Assembly (NCBI GenBank): GCA_024275515.1
Contig: JAJRYZ010000080.1
Span: forward strand, 1 to 41,186
Origin: Spirochaetota bacterium
GTDB lineage: Bacteria; Spirochaetota; Spirochaetia; ARS1246
Length of the DNA: 41,186 nt
Reading direction: 5' to 3'
Positions 18,426-25,934 of this stretch are shown piece by piece (positions within the stretch are counted from its first letter, which is position 1; each line of letters starts with the position of its first letter). The notes under the pieces were generated by a model that worked only from the letters and a program-made list of their open reading frames with translations, did no database searches and was not told where the DNA came from. Position numbers and translations under genes: made by a program.

Positions 18426-18445
18426 GAAAGAGTGGTCACGGCTCC

Positions 18446-19348
18446 GTGAAAGTCAGCATTATCATACCGACGCTGAACGAAGAGAAACTGCTTCCCCGGT
18501 TGCTCGCGAGCATTCGAAGCCAGCGGTTCACCGACTATGAAATCATCGTCGCCGACGCGGGTTCGACGGATCGAACGGTCGCTCTCGCCGATGAGGCGGG
18601 CGCCCGCGTGGTGCGTGGGGGTCTTCCCGGCGTGGGACGCAACGCCGGCGCGAGGGTCGCGAAGGGGGAGTATCTTTTCTTCTTCGATGCCGACGTCGTT
18701 CTTCCCGAGTTTTTCCTCGAGTCGGCGTGCGCGGAGCTCGATGAGCGCTTTATCGATCTCGCGACGTGCGAGATCCGCCCGCTTTCGAACCATTCCCTCG
18801 ATCTTGTCATCCACCGATTCATCAACCTTTCGATACGAACGAGCCTTCGCATCGATCCGAAGGCCTTCGGGTTCGCCATCTTCGTCACCGCGCGCCTGTT
18901 CAGGCGCGCCGGCGGATTCGACGCAACGATCCGGCTCGCCGAGGATGCGGAGTTCGTCAAACGCGCGGCGCACTTTCGACCGTTGCAGTGGCTCAATTCG
19001 GTCCATATCGACGTGAGCGTCCGACGGTTCGAAAAAGAGGGCAGGCTCGCGCATTTGAAGAAAGGTATCCGGCTCAATCTCTACCGGATTTTCCGCGGCG
19101 AAGTCCGCGACGACGTCATCAACTACCGGTTTGCGGACTACGATTCGGGACCGGAAACCTATCGCAGCAAGCTGCTTCAACGGATCGAACGCACTCTTCT
19201 CAAGCTCGAACGACGGGAGAAAAAGACCGACGAACGCGCAAGCGTGTCCTATAAGGCGCTTATGGAAGAAGTGACGCGGGATCTTGAGGGATTGTTGACT
19301 CAAGACCCCGGATCGGCGGGAACGAGATCCGAGAAGCGCGACGAGTAG
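18446..19348 (+). CDS. Family 2 glycosyltransferase
   Basis: This 300-residue GT-A-fold enzyme opens with MKVSIIIPTLNEEKLLPRLL, followed by VADAGSTDRT and a DxD metal site in FFDADVV (D81, D83). LAEDAEFVKRA is the downstream acidic ED motif. Such enzymes transfer a sugar from a nucleotide sugar to polysaccharide, lipid or peptidoglycan-linked acceptors. There is no multi-spanning membrane region, so it is probably cytoplasmic or peripheral. The basic C-terminal quarter (RIERTLLKLERREKK) may bind membrane. The start is GTG. No sugar-pathway neighbours define the acceptor. Confidence 0.9.
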   Translation: MKVSIIIPTLNEEKLLPRLLASIRSQRFTDYEIIVADAGSTDRTVALADEAGARVVRGGLPGVGRNAGARVAKGEYLFFFDADVVLPEFFLESACAELDERFIDLATCEIRPLSNHSLDLVIHRFINLSIRTSLRIDPKAFGFAIFVTARLFRRAGGFDATIRLAEDAEFVKRAAHFRPLQWLNSVHIDVSVRRFEKEGRLAHLKKGIRLNLYRIFRGEVRDDVINYRFADYDSGPETYRSKLLQRIERTLLKLERREKKTDERASVSYKALMEEVTRDLEGLLTQDPGSAGTRSEKRDE

Positions 19349-19359
19349 GGACGCGCGGC

Positions 19360-20022
19360 TTAGCCGAACAGATGTCGGCGCAACGAGGCCACGCTTTCGA
19401 AATAGTAGTCGCACGCCTCGCTCATGTACGATCGTATGCGGGCGACCGAATAGGCCCAGCCCGCCGCGCCGGCCGCCACGCCTGCGGCCCGCGCCATATC
19501 GACCCCGGGTTTCAGATCGTCTACCACCAACGCCCGTTCCGGTTCGATCTCGTACCGCGCGAGCACGTCGAGCACCGGCCACGGGTTGGGTTTGCGCCGT
19601 TCGGGCCCCACTTCCCACCCGTATATCGCATCGGGAATGAATAGGCCGCCGCCGGCCGCCCGGTAGTTTCGCTCGATGATCTCGGCCTCCGAATGAGAAA
19701 CGACCGCAACCGTTCCCCCCCGTTCGCGAAAATCACGCAAAAGATCCAGAATTCCCTCAAAAAACGGCGGGTCGATTCGGGCCGAAAAGGAACGCCAGAT
19801 TTCGTATTCCCGTTGCATCTCGACCTCGTTCATGCCCAACTCCTTGGTAAAAAAGTCGAGTATCCCGGGATCGCAGTTGCGAATCATCCATTCCTCGAAG
19901 GTGAGCACGGGCGAGTGCGGTCGGAGCCGGCGCATCACTTCGACATAGGCGGGATAGTGGACGGTCCGGGTCCCCTCTGTGGCCGTGTCGTCGTGATCGA
20001 GGATGAGACAACGATATCGCAC
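19360..20022 (-). CDS. HAD-superfamily hydrolase, phosphoglycolate-phosphatase-like
   Basis: The 220-residue protein has HAD motif I as LDHDDTA (D9, D11), motif II as VVSHSE, a lysine motif region in ERRKPNPWP and motif IV as LVVDDLKPGVDMA. A helical cap lies between about residues 20 and 95, placing it in subfamily I (Gph/PgmB-like). The substrate is a small phosphate ester that cannot be specified. The start is GTG at 20022, only 7 nt after the stop of the micro-gene upstream and without its own strong Shine-Dalgarno, so translation is probably coupled. Its 3' end lies 11 nt from that of the convergent glycosyltransferase gene. Confidence 0.88.
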   Translation of the reverse strand: MRYRCLILDHDDTATEGTRTVHYPAYVEVMRRLRPHSPVLTFEEWMIRNCDPGILDFFTKELGMNEVEMQREYEIWRSFSARIDPPFFEGILDLLRDFRERGGTVAVVSHSEAEIIERNYRAAGGGLFIPDAIYGWEVGPERRKPNPWPVLDVLARYEIEPERALVVDDLKPGVDMARAAGVAAGAAGWAYSVARIRSYMSEACDYYFESVASLRRHLFG

Positions 20023-20029
20023 GTGTGGG

Positions 20030-20173
20030 CTACGCGCCGGCGGCGCGATCCTCCGAAGCCTTCTCTACGCCCTGCACGGCGGATGCCGCCTGTTCCACGC
20101 CTCGCTCGCGATGCTCGCAGATCGTCCCTTCGACCCGGATGGAGATCATTGTGCCGGTACCGAACAATGCCAT
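20030..20173 (-). CDS. Truncated heavy-metal-associated (HMA) domain-like micro-protein
   Basis: This 47-residue frame has an excellent ribosome binding site (GGAGG, 5 nt before ATG 20173). Residues 9-36, from MISIRVEG to SAVQGVEKAS, follow the first strand, metal loop and first helix of CopZ/MerP-type HMA domains. The metal motif is damaged: GMTCxxC reads GTICEHR, so the first cysteine (C19) remains and the second is arginine (R22). The protein stops after GVEKASEDRAAGA, so the last half of a normal domain of about 65 residues is missing. The HAD gene starts 7 nt later. It may be a decaying copper-chaperone gene kept for translational coupling, or a small protein with a new role. HMA ancestry is by eye. 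Confidence 0.55.
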   Translation of the reverse strand: MALFGTGTMISIRVEGTICEHRERGVEQAASAVQGVEKASEDRAAGA

Positions 20174-20244
20174 TCTTTCCTCCGGCGGTAGAATACACAC
20201 GACGCCGGATAGCAAAAAGCCGTCAAGGCTGCTACACATGATAT

Positions 20245-22218
20245 ATGCCGAAAATCGAATCCGTTGCGCGGCATGCGGGTCTGCTTTGGGCCGGCGCGCT
20301 CGCCTCCGGTGCGATACTCGTCGCGGGTCCCTTCGGAATGTCGCGCGCGCGCTCGCCTATGGATCTTCTCTTTTTCTTCCTCGTGAGCGTTCAGGCGTTG
20401 CTCGCCGGAGTCTCGTTTCGCAAAGGGCGCCTTCGGGTCGAATCGATCGAGGTGCTGTGCGCGGCGGTGGTCGTACTCTTCCTCTTTTCATACATTTTCG
20501 CGATGAACGCGAACATGGACTACGTTCAACGTTTTGCCGAAGGAAAGACCTATCTGAACTTCGGTCCCGACTCACGCACCGAACGGTTGAACGCTATCCT
20601 TCGCTACGGTCCGATTCTCGCGGTCGACATGGGCTTGATCGTGATGCTGCGACGTAACGGCCGCACCCACGCCGGAGCGATTGAACGGTACGCGTTTCTG
20701 TTGACCTTTCTCTCGGCCGCCTTTTTTGCCTTCTCGTTTCCGTCGTTTCTTTCGTTGGGCGGGCTCGGCCCGGTCGCGTTCGTAAGCGTCGTCCCGCTTT
20801 TTATTGTTCTTCGGGAAACCGAGCCGCGGCAGGCCGTGTTCTACGGAACGTTTTTCGGTGTTTTGGAGACTATGGTGACCAACTACTGGCTGGGAACTTT
20901 CAGTTTGGTCACGCTCCAGGCGGTAAGTGTCATTTACGCTTTGTTTTTTCTGTTGTTCATGACCGTCGCGGTCCGCATCATTCGCCGTTACGGCGATGCG
21001 GGTCTGTTCATTCTTCCGTTCGCCTGGGTCGGCTTCGACTTCCTCCGATCAAGCGGCTTTATCGGGTATCCGTGGGGAATGATCGGAACAACCCAGTATC
21101 GTTTCCTCCCGTTTATCCAGATCGCGGAGCTTACCGGCGTGTGGGGCGTGACGTTCGTGGTTCTTTTGGTCAACGCATCGATCGCGTTCCTGCTGCTTCG
21201 AAGGACCGCCCGATCGGCGCGGGCCGGCCTCCTGGTCGCCGTCGTTGTCGCCGGTATCGTCGTTTTCGGCTCGATCCGCATACGCGCCGTCGACCGCCGG
21301 TTCGTCGACGCCGATCGAGTCACCGTCGCGCTGGTGCAACAGAATACCGATCCACGCAAAAACGACTACCGAAGCACCTTCGAGGTGCTTACCCGTCTGA
21401 CCGACCGGAGCCTCGCCGCCGACCCCGCGCTCGTGGTGTGGTCGGAGACCGCCTTCGTACCGAACATCCGGCGGTGGTCGCAGGAGGATCCGCGACGGTT
21501 CGCCTACGCCGCGTTGACCCGGGATTTTCTCGATTATCAGGAATCTATCGGCGTCTGGCTGCTTACGGGAAACGACGACTACGAACGCGTCACCGACTCC
21601 GACGGCAACGAGATCGACCGTCTCGACTACAACGCGGCGGTGCTGTTCGACGATACGGGGAGGCGGCGCCGAACCTACCGCAAGATCCATCTGGTTCCGA
21701 TTACCGAGTATTTTCCCTTCAAGCGGCAACTCCCCTGGGCTTACGAGGCGCTAAAAAACTTCGACGTCTACCTGTGGGAGCCGGGGACCGAGCGAGTGGT
21801 GTTCGAACATCCCGATTTTTCGTTCTCCACCCCCATTTGCTTCGAAGACAGCTTTCCGCGCGACGTGCGGCTTTTCGTCCGCGCAGGCGCCGATCTTATT
21901 ATCAACATCTCGAACGACTACTGGTCGCTCCGGGAGGTGGAGGCGCAGCAACATTTTTCCAACGCGCTGTTCCGCAGCATCGAAAACAGACGCGTTATGC
22001 TTCGGGCCGCCGCGTCGGGCGTGACGAGCCGCGTCGATCCCACAGGAAGACTCGTGGCGAGTCTTCCGAACTACGTCGAAGACGTCCTCCTCACCGATGT
22101 TCCGCTCGCGACCATGCCTGCAACCCTCTATACGAGACTCGGAGACTGGTTTCCGCTCGCCTCCCTGGCAGTCGCGGTGGGCGCGTTGTTCGGATTATGG
22201 AGAAGAAGAGGCGGGTGA
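20245..22218 (+). CDS. lnt: Apolipoprotein N-acyltransferase
   Basis: The 657-residue membrane enzyme adds the third acyl chain to lipoprotein N-termini at the periplasmic face of the inner membrane. The N-terminal 350 residues are strongly hydrophobic with multiple membrane segments; IGYPWGMIG (273-281) and ELTGVWGVTFVV are family motifs. The nitrilase-like domain follows, with the catalytic triad visible as E401 (WSETAF), K480 (RKIHLVPITEYFP) and C532 (PICFEDSFP). The K-to-C spacing (52) is as I remember it for E. coli Lnt. It is about 145 residues longer than E. coli Lnt, mostly an N-terminal extension. A TACACA box lies 6 nt before the ATG with no Shine-Dalgarno. Confidence 0.96.
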   Translation: MPKIESVARHAGLLWAGALASGAILVAGPFGMSRARSPMDLLFFFLVSVQALLAGVSFRKGRLRVESIEVLCAAVVVLFLFSYIFAMNANMDYVQRFAEGKTYLNFGPDSRTERLNAILRYGPILAVDMGLIVMLRRNGRTHAGAIERYAFLLTFLSAAFFAFSFPSFLSLGGLGPVAFVSVVPLFIVLRETEPRQAVFYGTFFGVLETMVTNYWLGTFSLVTLQAVSVIYALFFLLFMTVAVRIIRRYGDAGLFILPFAWVGFDFLRSSGFIGYPWGMIGTTQYRFLPFIQIAELTGVWGVTFVVLLVNASIAFLLLRRTARSARAGLLVAVVVAGIVVFGSIRIRAVDRRFVDADRVTVALVQQNTDPRKNDYRSTFEVLTRLTDRSLAADPALVVWSETAFVPNIRRWSQEDPRRFAYAALTRDFLDYQESIGVWLLTGNDDYERVTDSDGNEIDRLDYNAAVLFDDTGRRRRTYRKIHLVPITEYFPFKRQLPWAYEALKNFDVYLWEPGTERVVFEHPDFSFSTPICFEDSFPRDVRLFVRAGADLIINISNDYWSLREVEAQQHFSNALFRSIENRRVMLRAAASGVTSRVDPTGRLVASLPNYVEDVLLTDVPLATMPATLYTRLGDWFPLASLAVAVGALFGLWRRRGG

Positions 22219-22380
22219 TTCGTCCGTTTCTTCCGCGCAGGGTGCAACGCGAAGCGGGGAGGCCGGCGCTATTCGAACCGTCGCGAAGGGCGTTTTGGCG
22301 CGACCGCAACATCGGCGCTCATGTATTGAACGCGCGTCTCGATCCGGACTGCGACGACGCGAGCCGCCGGGGAAGGGTCT
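22198..22380 (+). pseudogene. N-terminal remnant of a SAM-dependent methyltransferase
   Basis: An ATG at 22198, inside the end of lnt, opens a frame whose residues 36-61 (from AFWRDRNIGAHVL through LDPDCDDASRRG) resemble the N-terminus of a class I SAM-methyltransferase family that I recall as FW-D-HIS-ML-AHLDPN--AASR. The similarity ends at about 22375, exactly where the convergent sulfatase gene begins on the other strand. None of the SAM-binding core (DLGCGxG) is present. I therefore read it as a gene truncated by the insertion or rearrangement that brought in the sulfatase. It fills the 164-bp gap between lnt and the sulfatase gene. The family match is from memory and modest. Confidence 0.4.
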
Positions 22381-22382
22381 TT

Positions 22383-23759
22383 CTACTGCATCGTCTCTTC
22401 GGGCGAAACCCGTCTTTGCCCGCCGGGAGTCTCGGGAGCATCGCGTATCTCCGGCGTCGGCTCTCCGACGGCCCGCATCCGGTTGAGCAGTCGCTCCTTC
22501 ATGACGTTCGCAGCCGCGCGGTGCGACGCGCGTCCGATGAGGTTGTTCAGCTCGTAGGGATCCGCCTCAAGATCGTATAGATACTGCTCCTCGTACACCG
22601 CGGCGACCGGGCTACGGCGGTCGGCGCCCGGAGCGTCGACGCCGTACTTCCAGCGCCGCGTTCGTACGGCGCGGCCCACCTGCGATTCGCTTATCTGCAC
22701 ATAGATATCATCCTGCCATTCAACCGCAGCCGTAGCCGAAGCGGCGGCGGCAGCGGCGTCGCCCCGAAGCGCCGGGAGCAGCGAACTCCCCTCCATCGTC
22801 CCGGGAACGGGAATTCCCGTGGCGTCGAGAAGCGTCGGCGGCAGGTCGATCAGACTGACGAGCCGGTCGAATCGCCCGGCCCCGGTAAACCCTGGCCCCG
22901 TGAGCAACGTCGGTACCCGAATCGAGCTTTCGTGACAGGAGCGCTTGTACTCGTCGTTTCTCGTTTTGAAATGGCAGCCGTGATCGGATGTGTAGAGGAT
23001 GATCGTGTCGTCGAGCAACGAGAGGCTTCGAAGGGCATCCAGGAGTCTTCCGAAAGCTTCATCGAGCCTTTTGACGATACCGAAATAGCCGCCGAGGTGT
23101 TGAGCCGACGAGCCACCGAGAGCCTCGAGGTCGGGCGGGCGCCAGCGGCCGGTGTATCGCTCTCGATAGCCCGCCGGCGCCGGATAGTCGTCGATGTGGT
23201 TCTGATGATGCGGTTCGAGATAGGAGAGAAACAGGAAAAACGGGTTTTCCCGGTGTGAACACACATAGTCGATCGCCGCATCGGTCAGCGCGTCGACCCG
23301 GTATCCCGGCAACTCGACCTTGCGTCCGTCACGATCGAAGAGAACCGTTCGATAAGGTTCGGAGACGAACTCGAGCACGTTCGCCGCCAGCCAGTAGTCG
23401 TATCCCCCCTGCTGCGGAACGGGTACCGGCTCTTCGGAGGCGAGATGCCACTTTCCGATGTAGGCGGTTCGGTAGCCGGCGCGCGAAAAGTAGTGCGCGA
23501 GCGTCGTTTGTCCGTCGGAGAGCGGCATGCCGTTGGTGTGGCAGCCGGTATTCGTCGCATAGAGTCCGGTTTGGAGCGACGAGCGGGCGGGACCGCACAC
23601 GGGTTGACAGGTGAAAGCAAGCGGTAGATGCGTCCCCTCGACGGCGACACGATCGAAGTTAGGCGTCAAATCGAGCGGATTGCCGTGAAGCCCCGAAGTG
23701 TCCCACCGTTGCTGGTCGGTGAAAAAAACGATGACGTTGGGTGAACCTTTTCGTGCCAT
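22383..23759 (-). CDS. Type I sulfatase (arylsulfatase / choline-sulfatase-like)
   Basis: This 458-residue protein has the sulfatase signature with the modifiable cysteine: C55-G-P-A-R59 followed by SSLQTG. C55 should become formylglycine. Other family marks are VIVFFTDQQRWD at the N-terminus (metal D15), IGKWHL, SYLEPHHQNH and LYTSDHGCHF. No signal peptide is visible, so it is probably cytoplasmic like choline sulfatases. It hydrolyses sulfate esters; the substrate is not defined. No formylglycine-generating enzyme or transporter of obvious relevance is adjacent, though an MFS gene lies 1 kb away. The start is ATG 23759, 5 nt after a TACTAT box and without a Shine-Dalgarno. The C-terminus lies against a methyltransferase remnant, suggesting acquisition. 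Confidence 0.92.
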   Translation of the reverse strand: MARKGSPNVIVFFTDQQRWDTSGLHGNPLDLTPNFDRVAVEGTHLPLAFTCQPVCGPARSSLQTGLYATNTGCHTNGMPLSDGQTTLAHYFSRAGYRTAYIGKWHLASEEPVPVPQQGGYDYWLAANVLEFVSEPYRTVLFDRDGRKVELPGYRVDALTDAAIDYVCSHRENPFFLFLSYLEPHHQNHIDDYPAPAGYRERYTGRWRPPDLEALGGSSAQHLGGYFGIVKRLDEAFGRLLDALRSLSLLDDTIILYTSDHGCHFKTRNDEYKRSCHESSIRVPTLLTGPGFTGAGRFDRLVSLIDLPPTLLDATGIPVPGTMEGSSLLPALRGDAAAAAASATAAVEWQDDIYVQISESQVGRAVRTRRWKYGVDAPGADRRSPVAAVYEEQYLYDLEADPYELNNLIGRASHRAAANVMKERLLNRMRAVGEPTPEIRDAPETPGGQRRVSPEETMQ

Positions 23760-23764
23760 GGGTC

Positions 23765-23793
23765 ATAGTACGCGGCTCGGCGGGCTGCGACAA
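23765..23793 (-). promoter_or_regulatory. Sulfatase promoter (leaderless-type)
   Basis: On the minus strand TTGTCG (23793-23788), a 17-nt spacer and TACTAT (23770-23765) are followed by 5 nt and the ATG at 23759. Confidence 0.5.
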
Positions 23794-23960
23794 TGCCGTG
23801 CGCGACGAAGAGTCGCGCAATCGCTTGAAATCCGGGATGAGCCGTACTACCCTTGATTGTACGGTCGTGGCGTCGGTCGCCGCGTGCAGGAACAGCGCCG
23901 CGCCCGGCATACTGGCGCAGGATTTTTCATTATGAAACCAAAACCTGCGTTCGCTTCGGC

Positions 23961-24006
23961 GCTCGCGGCGATTTGCCGCTCAGGACCGGCAAATCGCCGC
24001 GCGAGC
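23961..24006. repeat. Inverted repeat 1 upstream of the toxin-antitoxin pair
   Basis: GCGGCGATTTGCCG (23965-23978) and its exact complement (23987-24000) are separated by 8 nt (CTCAGGAC). The arms continue outward as GCTC/GAGC past a 2-nt bulge. The stem of 14 to 18 bp is GC-rich and not followed by a T-run, so it is not an obvious intrinsic terminator. Confidence 0.75.
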
Positions 24007-24030
24007 GTCTTGCTTGCGTACTGCAGCCTT

Positions 24031-24068
24031 AGCGATTCTCGATATGGCAAACCAAATCGAGAATCGCT
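24031..24068. repeat. Inverted repeat 2, directly upstream of the antitoxin
   Basis: AGCGATTCTCGAT (24031-24043) and its exact complement (24056-24068) flank a 12-nt spacer. The right arm ends 25 nt before the antitoxin start and abuts a possible -10 box (CATACT), so it is well placed to be the operator for an autoregulating antitoxin. It could also form an RNA hairpin. Confidence 0.75.
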
Positions 24069-24093
24069 CATACTGATGAGCGGGGAGATGATC

Positions 24094-24378
24094 ATGCAGA
24101 CAGCCAGAATCTCCGAGTACCGGAGCAAGCTTTCGTCGTTTCACAGATCCGTTCTAGACGATCATGAACCGCTCCGCATTATCGGCGGCGCCCGCGGCGA
24201 CGTGATCGTTGTGCCCGCGACGGACTACGAAAGGCTCCAGGAAACGATAAGCATTCTCAAGGACCGGGCGACGATGAATAGTCTCCTGGAGAATCGCATC
24301 GACACCTTGAGCAAATCCGCCGAGACGCACGCGATCGAAGAGGCGTTCAACGATGTCGTGGAAAGTACGGATCAGTAA
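24094..24378 (+). CDS. Phd/YefM-family antitoxin
   Basis: The 94-residue protein starts MQTARISEYRSKLSSFHRSV and contains VIVVPATDYERLQETI, the central signature of Phd/YefM antitoxins. An N-terminal DNA-binding half is expected to bind operators upstream, and the acidic C-terminal half to wrap the toxin. I chose ATG 24094 because GGGGAG ends 6 nt before it; ATGs at 24076 and 24088 are in frame. Its last 26 nt overlap the toxin gene. The large inverted repeats just upstream are candidate operators. Base composition is slightly less GC-rich than the neighbours by eye, consistent with transfer. Confidence 0.85.
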   Translation: MQTARISEYRSKLSSFHRSVLDDHEPLRIIGGARGDVIVVPATDYERLQETISILKDRATMNSLLENRIDTLSKSAETHAIEEAFNDVVESTDQ

Positions 24379-24616
24379 GCAGGCGCGCGAGGACCTCGAC
24401 CACCTCCGCGCCTACAGCCCGGAGCTTTACCGCGAAGCCTTCGAGATGACGCGGGCGGTGGAGGCCGATCCGTACCACGGCGCCGGAGCGCCGGCGTCGG
24501 CGCCTTTGCTCGGCGAGAATGTCTGGTTCCGGAGACTAAGCCTCGAACACCGGCTGGTGTACGAAATCTTCAACTCCGATATAATCATCGCTTCCTATCG
24601 CACTCATTTCGACTAA
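24353..24616 (+). CDS. YoeB/RelE-superfamily toxin (possibly impaired)
   Basis: The 87-residue protein follows YoeB: a helical N-terminus (KVRISKQAREDLDHL), ADPYHGAGAP, then WFRRLSLEHRLVYEI and an ending of SYRTHFD. YoeB is a ribosome-dependent mRNA interferase. Aligned by eye with E. coli YoeB, the conserved arginine in RRLSLEHRLVY and the C-terminal histidine (H85) are kept. The catalytic glutamate of GKGKPEPL is alanine (A48), and the final tyrosine of the HY pair is phenylalanine (F86). The toxin may therefore be weakened or use a different mechanism. It starts inside the antitoxin gene (26-nt overlap), the usual arrangement. Confidence 0.82.
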   Translation: MSWKVRISKQAREDLDHLRAYSPELYREAFEMTRAVEADPYHGAGAPASAPLLGENVWFRRLSLEHRLVYEIFNSDIIIASYRTHFD

Positions 24617-24726
24617 CGAGGTGCGTCGGGGACCGACCGCGCCGACGACTTTGAGGCCGCTCCGCGCCTCATGCCGTGGTTGACGGTGACCCGTCGACGT
24701 TCCTCTCGGGAAAGGCTGGTTTTCAT

Positions 24727-25908
24727 ATGTACTCGAAGTCCGTTCGGTATCGTTTTCTCGCGGCCACGTTTCTGTATTGGATCTCCCTCTATCTCTACGT
24801 GCCCACGCTTCCGACCTACGTCTACGATCGCACGCTCAGCCTCACCGTGGTCGGTGTGGTGCTTTCGATGTACGGACTGTGGCAAGCCTTCGTACGGATC
24901 CCGGTGGGAGTGGCGGTGGATACCTCGGGACGGGGAAAGCTGTTTATCGTCGCGGGTTTTCTGTTTTCGGTCGCCGGCGCCCTTGTGCTCGGCGCCGGCG
25001 GGCGCGTACCGGCTCTCGTTGCAGGCAGAGCGCTCACCGGGATAGCGGCCGGGACGTGGGTTCCGCTCATCGCCGTCTTCTCGGGGATGTTTCCCCCGTC
25101 GCAGGCGGTGTTCGCCACTTCGCTTCTCACGGTGTCGGGATCGATCGGAAGAATGCTCGCGACCGGCACCAACGGCTTTTTCAACAATCTCGGTGGTTAC
25201 TCGCTGACGTTTTCTCTCGCCGCCGCCTCGGCGGTCGCGGCGATTGCGCTCGTCGCGACGACGCCGCTTCGACGTAACGAGTCGCGGAGCGTTACCTTTG
25301 CATCGGTTGCGGCGCTTTTCAGGCGCGCGGATATCATGCTCCCGTCGATGATCAGCCTGGTCGGGCAGACGGGAAACTGGGCGGTTACTTTCGGGTTTCT
25401 TCCGATTCTCGCGGCGCAGCTCGGAGGCGACGATGTCGTCAAGGGTCTGCTCGTCGGTCTTAATCTCGCGGCGCTTACCGCCGGCAACATGCTTAATACG
25501 ATCATCGTGCGCCGTGTGCGCCATATTCCGCTTATCACGATAAGCATCGCGGCTTTCGCCGCGGCAATAGGATTCATCGCGCTATCCGACTCGCTTTCGG
25601 GGCTCTTTGCGGCGGCGGCGGTCATGGGGTTGGCCAACGGGTTCAGCTATCCCACCCTCATGGGCTTGAGCATTCGCCGCGTGGATCAGTCGCATCGCTC
25701 ATCCGCGATGGGCATACACCAATCGATCTACGCCGTCGGGATGTTCGCCGGTCCCTGGCTCGGCGGCCTTCTGGCGGACGCCGTCGGAATTCGGACGATG
25801 TTCGGAGTCTCGGCGGCCTTTATTATGATCGGCTCGCTCGGGCTTATCGCGCTCTACGCCGCTTCGCTCAGGAGAACCGGCGACCCGACCTCCGCCGCGC
25901 CGGGCTGA
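24727..25908 (+). CDS. Major facilitator superfamily transporter
   Basis: This 393-residue protein has twelve predicted hydrophobic segments in two halves. RIPVGVAVDTSGRG near residue 60 is the MFS motif A loop (G-D-x-G-R-x type), and GRALTGIAAGTWVPL is a motif B/C-like segment. GPWLGGLLADAVG in the second half is a further family mark. It belongs to the drug-efflux/sugar-porter-like MFS, and the substrate is unknown. The start is set at ATG 24727 (MYSKSVRYRF), just before the first membrane helix; there is no clear Shine-Dalgarno. The 110-bp gap after the toxin gene shows no strong promoter. The 3' end lies 26 nt from the convergent OmpA-like gene with no terminator between them. Confidence 0.9.
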   Translation: MYSKSVRYRFLAATFLYWISLYLYVPTLPTYVYDRTLSLTVVGVVLSMYGLWQAFVRIPVGVAVDTSGRGKLFIVAGFLFSVAGALVLGAGGRVPALVAGRALTGIAAGTWVPLIAVFSGMFPPSQAVFATSLLTVSGSIGRMLATGTNGFFNNLGGYSLTFSLAAASAVAAIALVATTPLRRNESRSVTFASVAALFRRADIMLPSMISLVGQTGNWAVTFGFLPILAAQLGGDDVVKGLLVGLNLAALTAGNMLNTIIVRRVRHIPLITISIAAFAAAIGFIALSDSLSGLFAAAAVMGLANGFSYPTLMGLSIRRVDQSHRSSAMGIHQSIYAVGMFAGPWLGGLLADAVGIRTMFGVSAAFIMIGSLGLIALYAASLRRTGDPTSAAPG

Positions 25909-25934
25909 ACTTTTCGTCTGCGGGGTCTCCGAGA

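Larger units (their letters stand above)
23760..24093. other. Intergenic region with tandem inverted repeats
   Basis: This 334-bp non-coding stretch separates the sulfatase gene from the toxin-antitoxin pair. It holds the leftward sulfatase promoter at its left end and two strong inverted repeats at 23961-24006 and 24031-24068. I see no convincing gene. The frame that reads into the antitoxin from 23857 has no ribosome binding site and runs straight through the repeats. Confidence 0.7.

Noticed and set aside
24076-24616. Integron gene cassette carrying the toxin-antitoxin pair
   Set aside because: I looked for GTTRRRY/RYYYAAC core sites of attC around the pair and found none. The inverted repeats are upstream rather than at the end.
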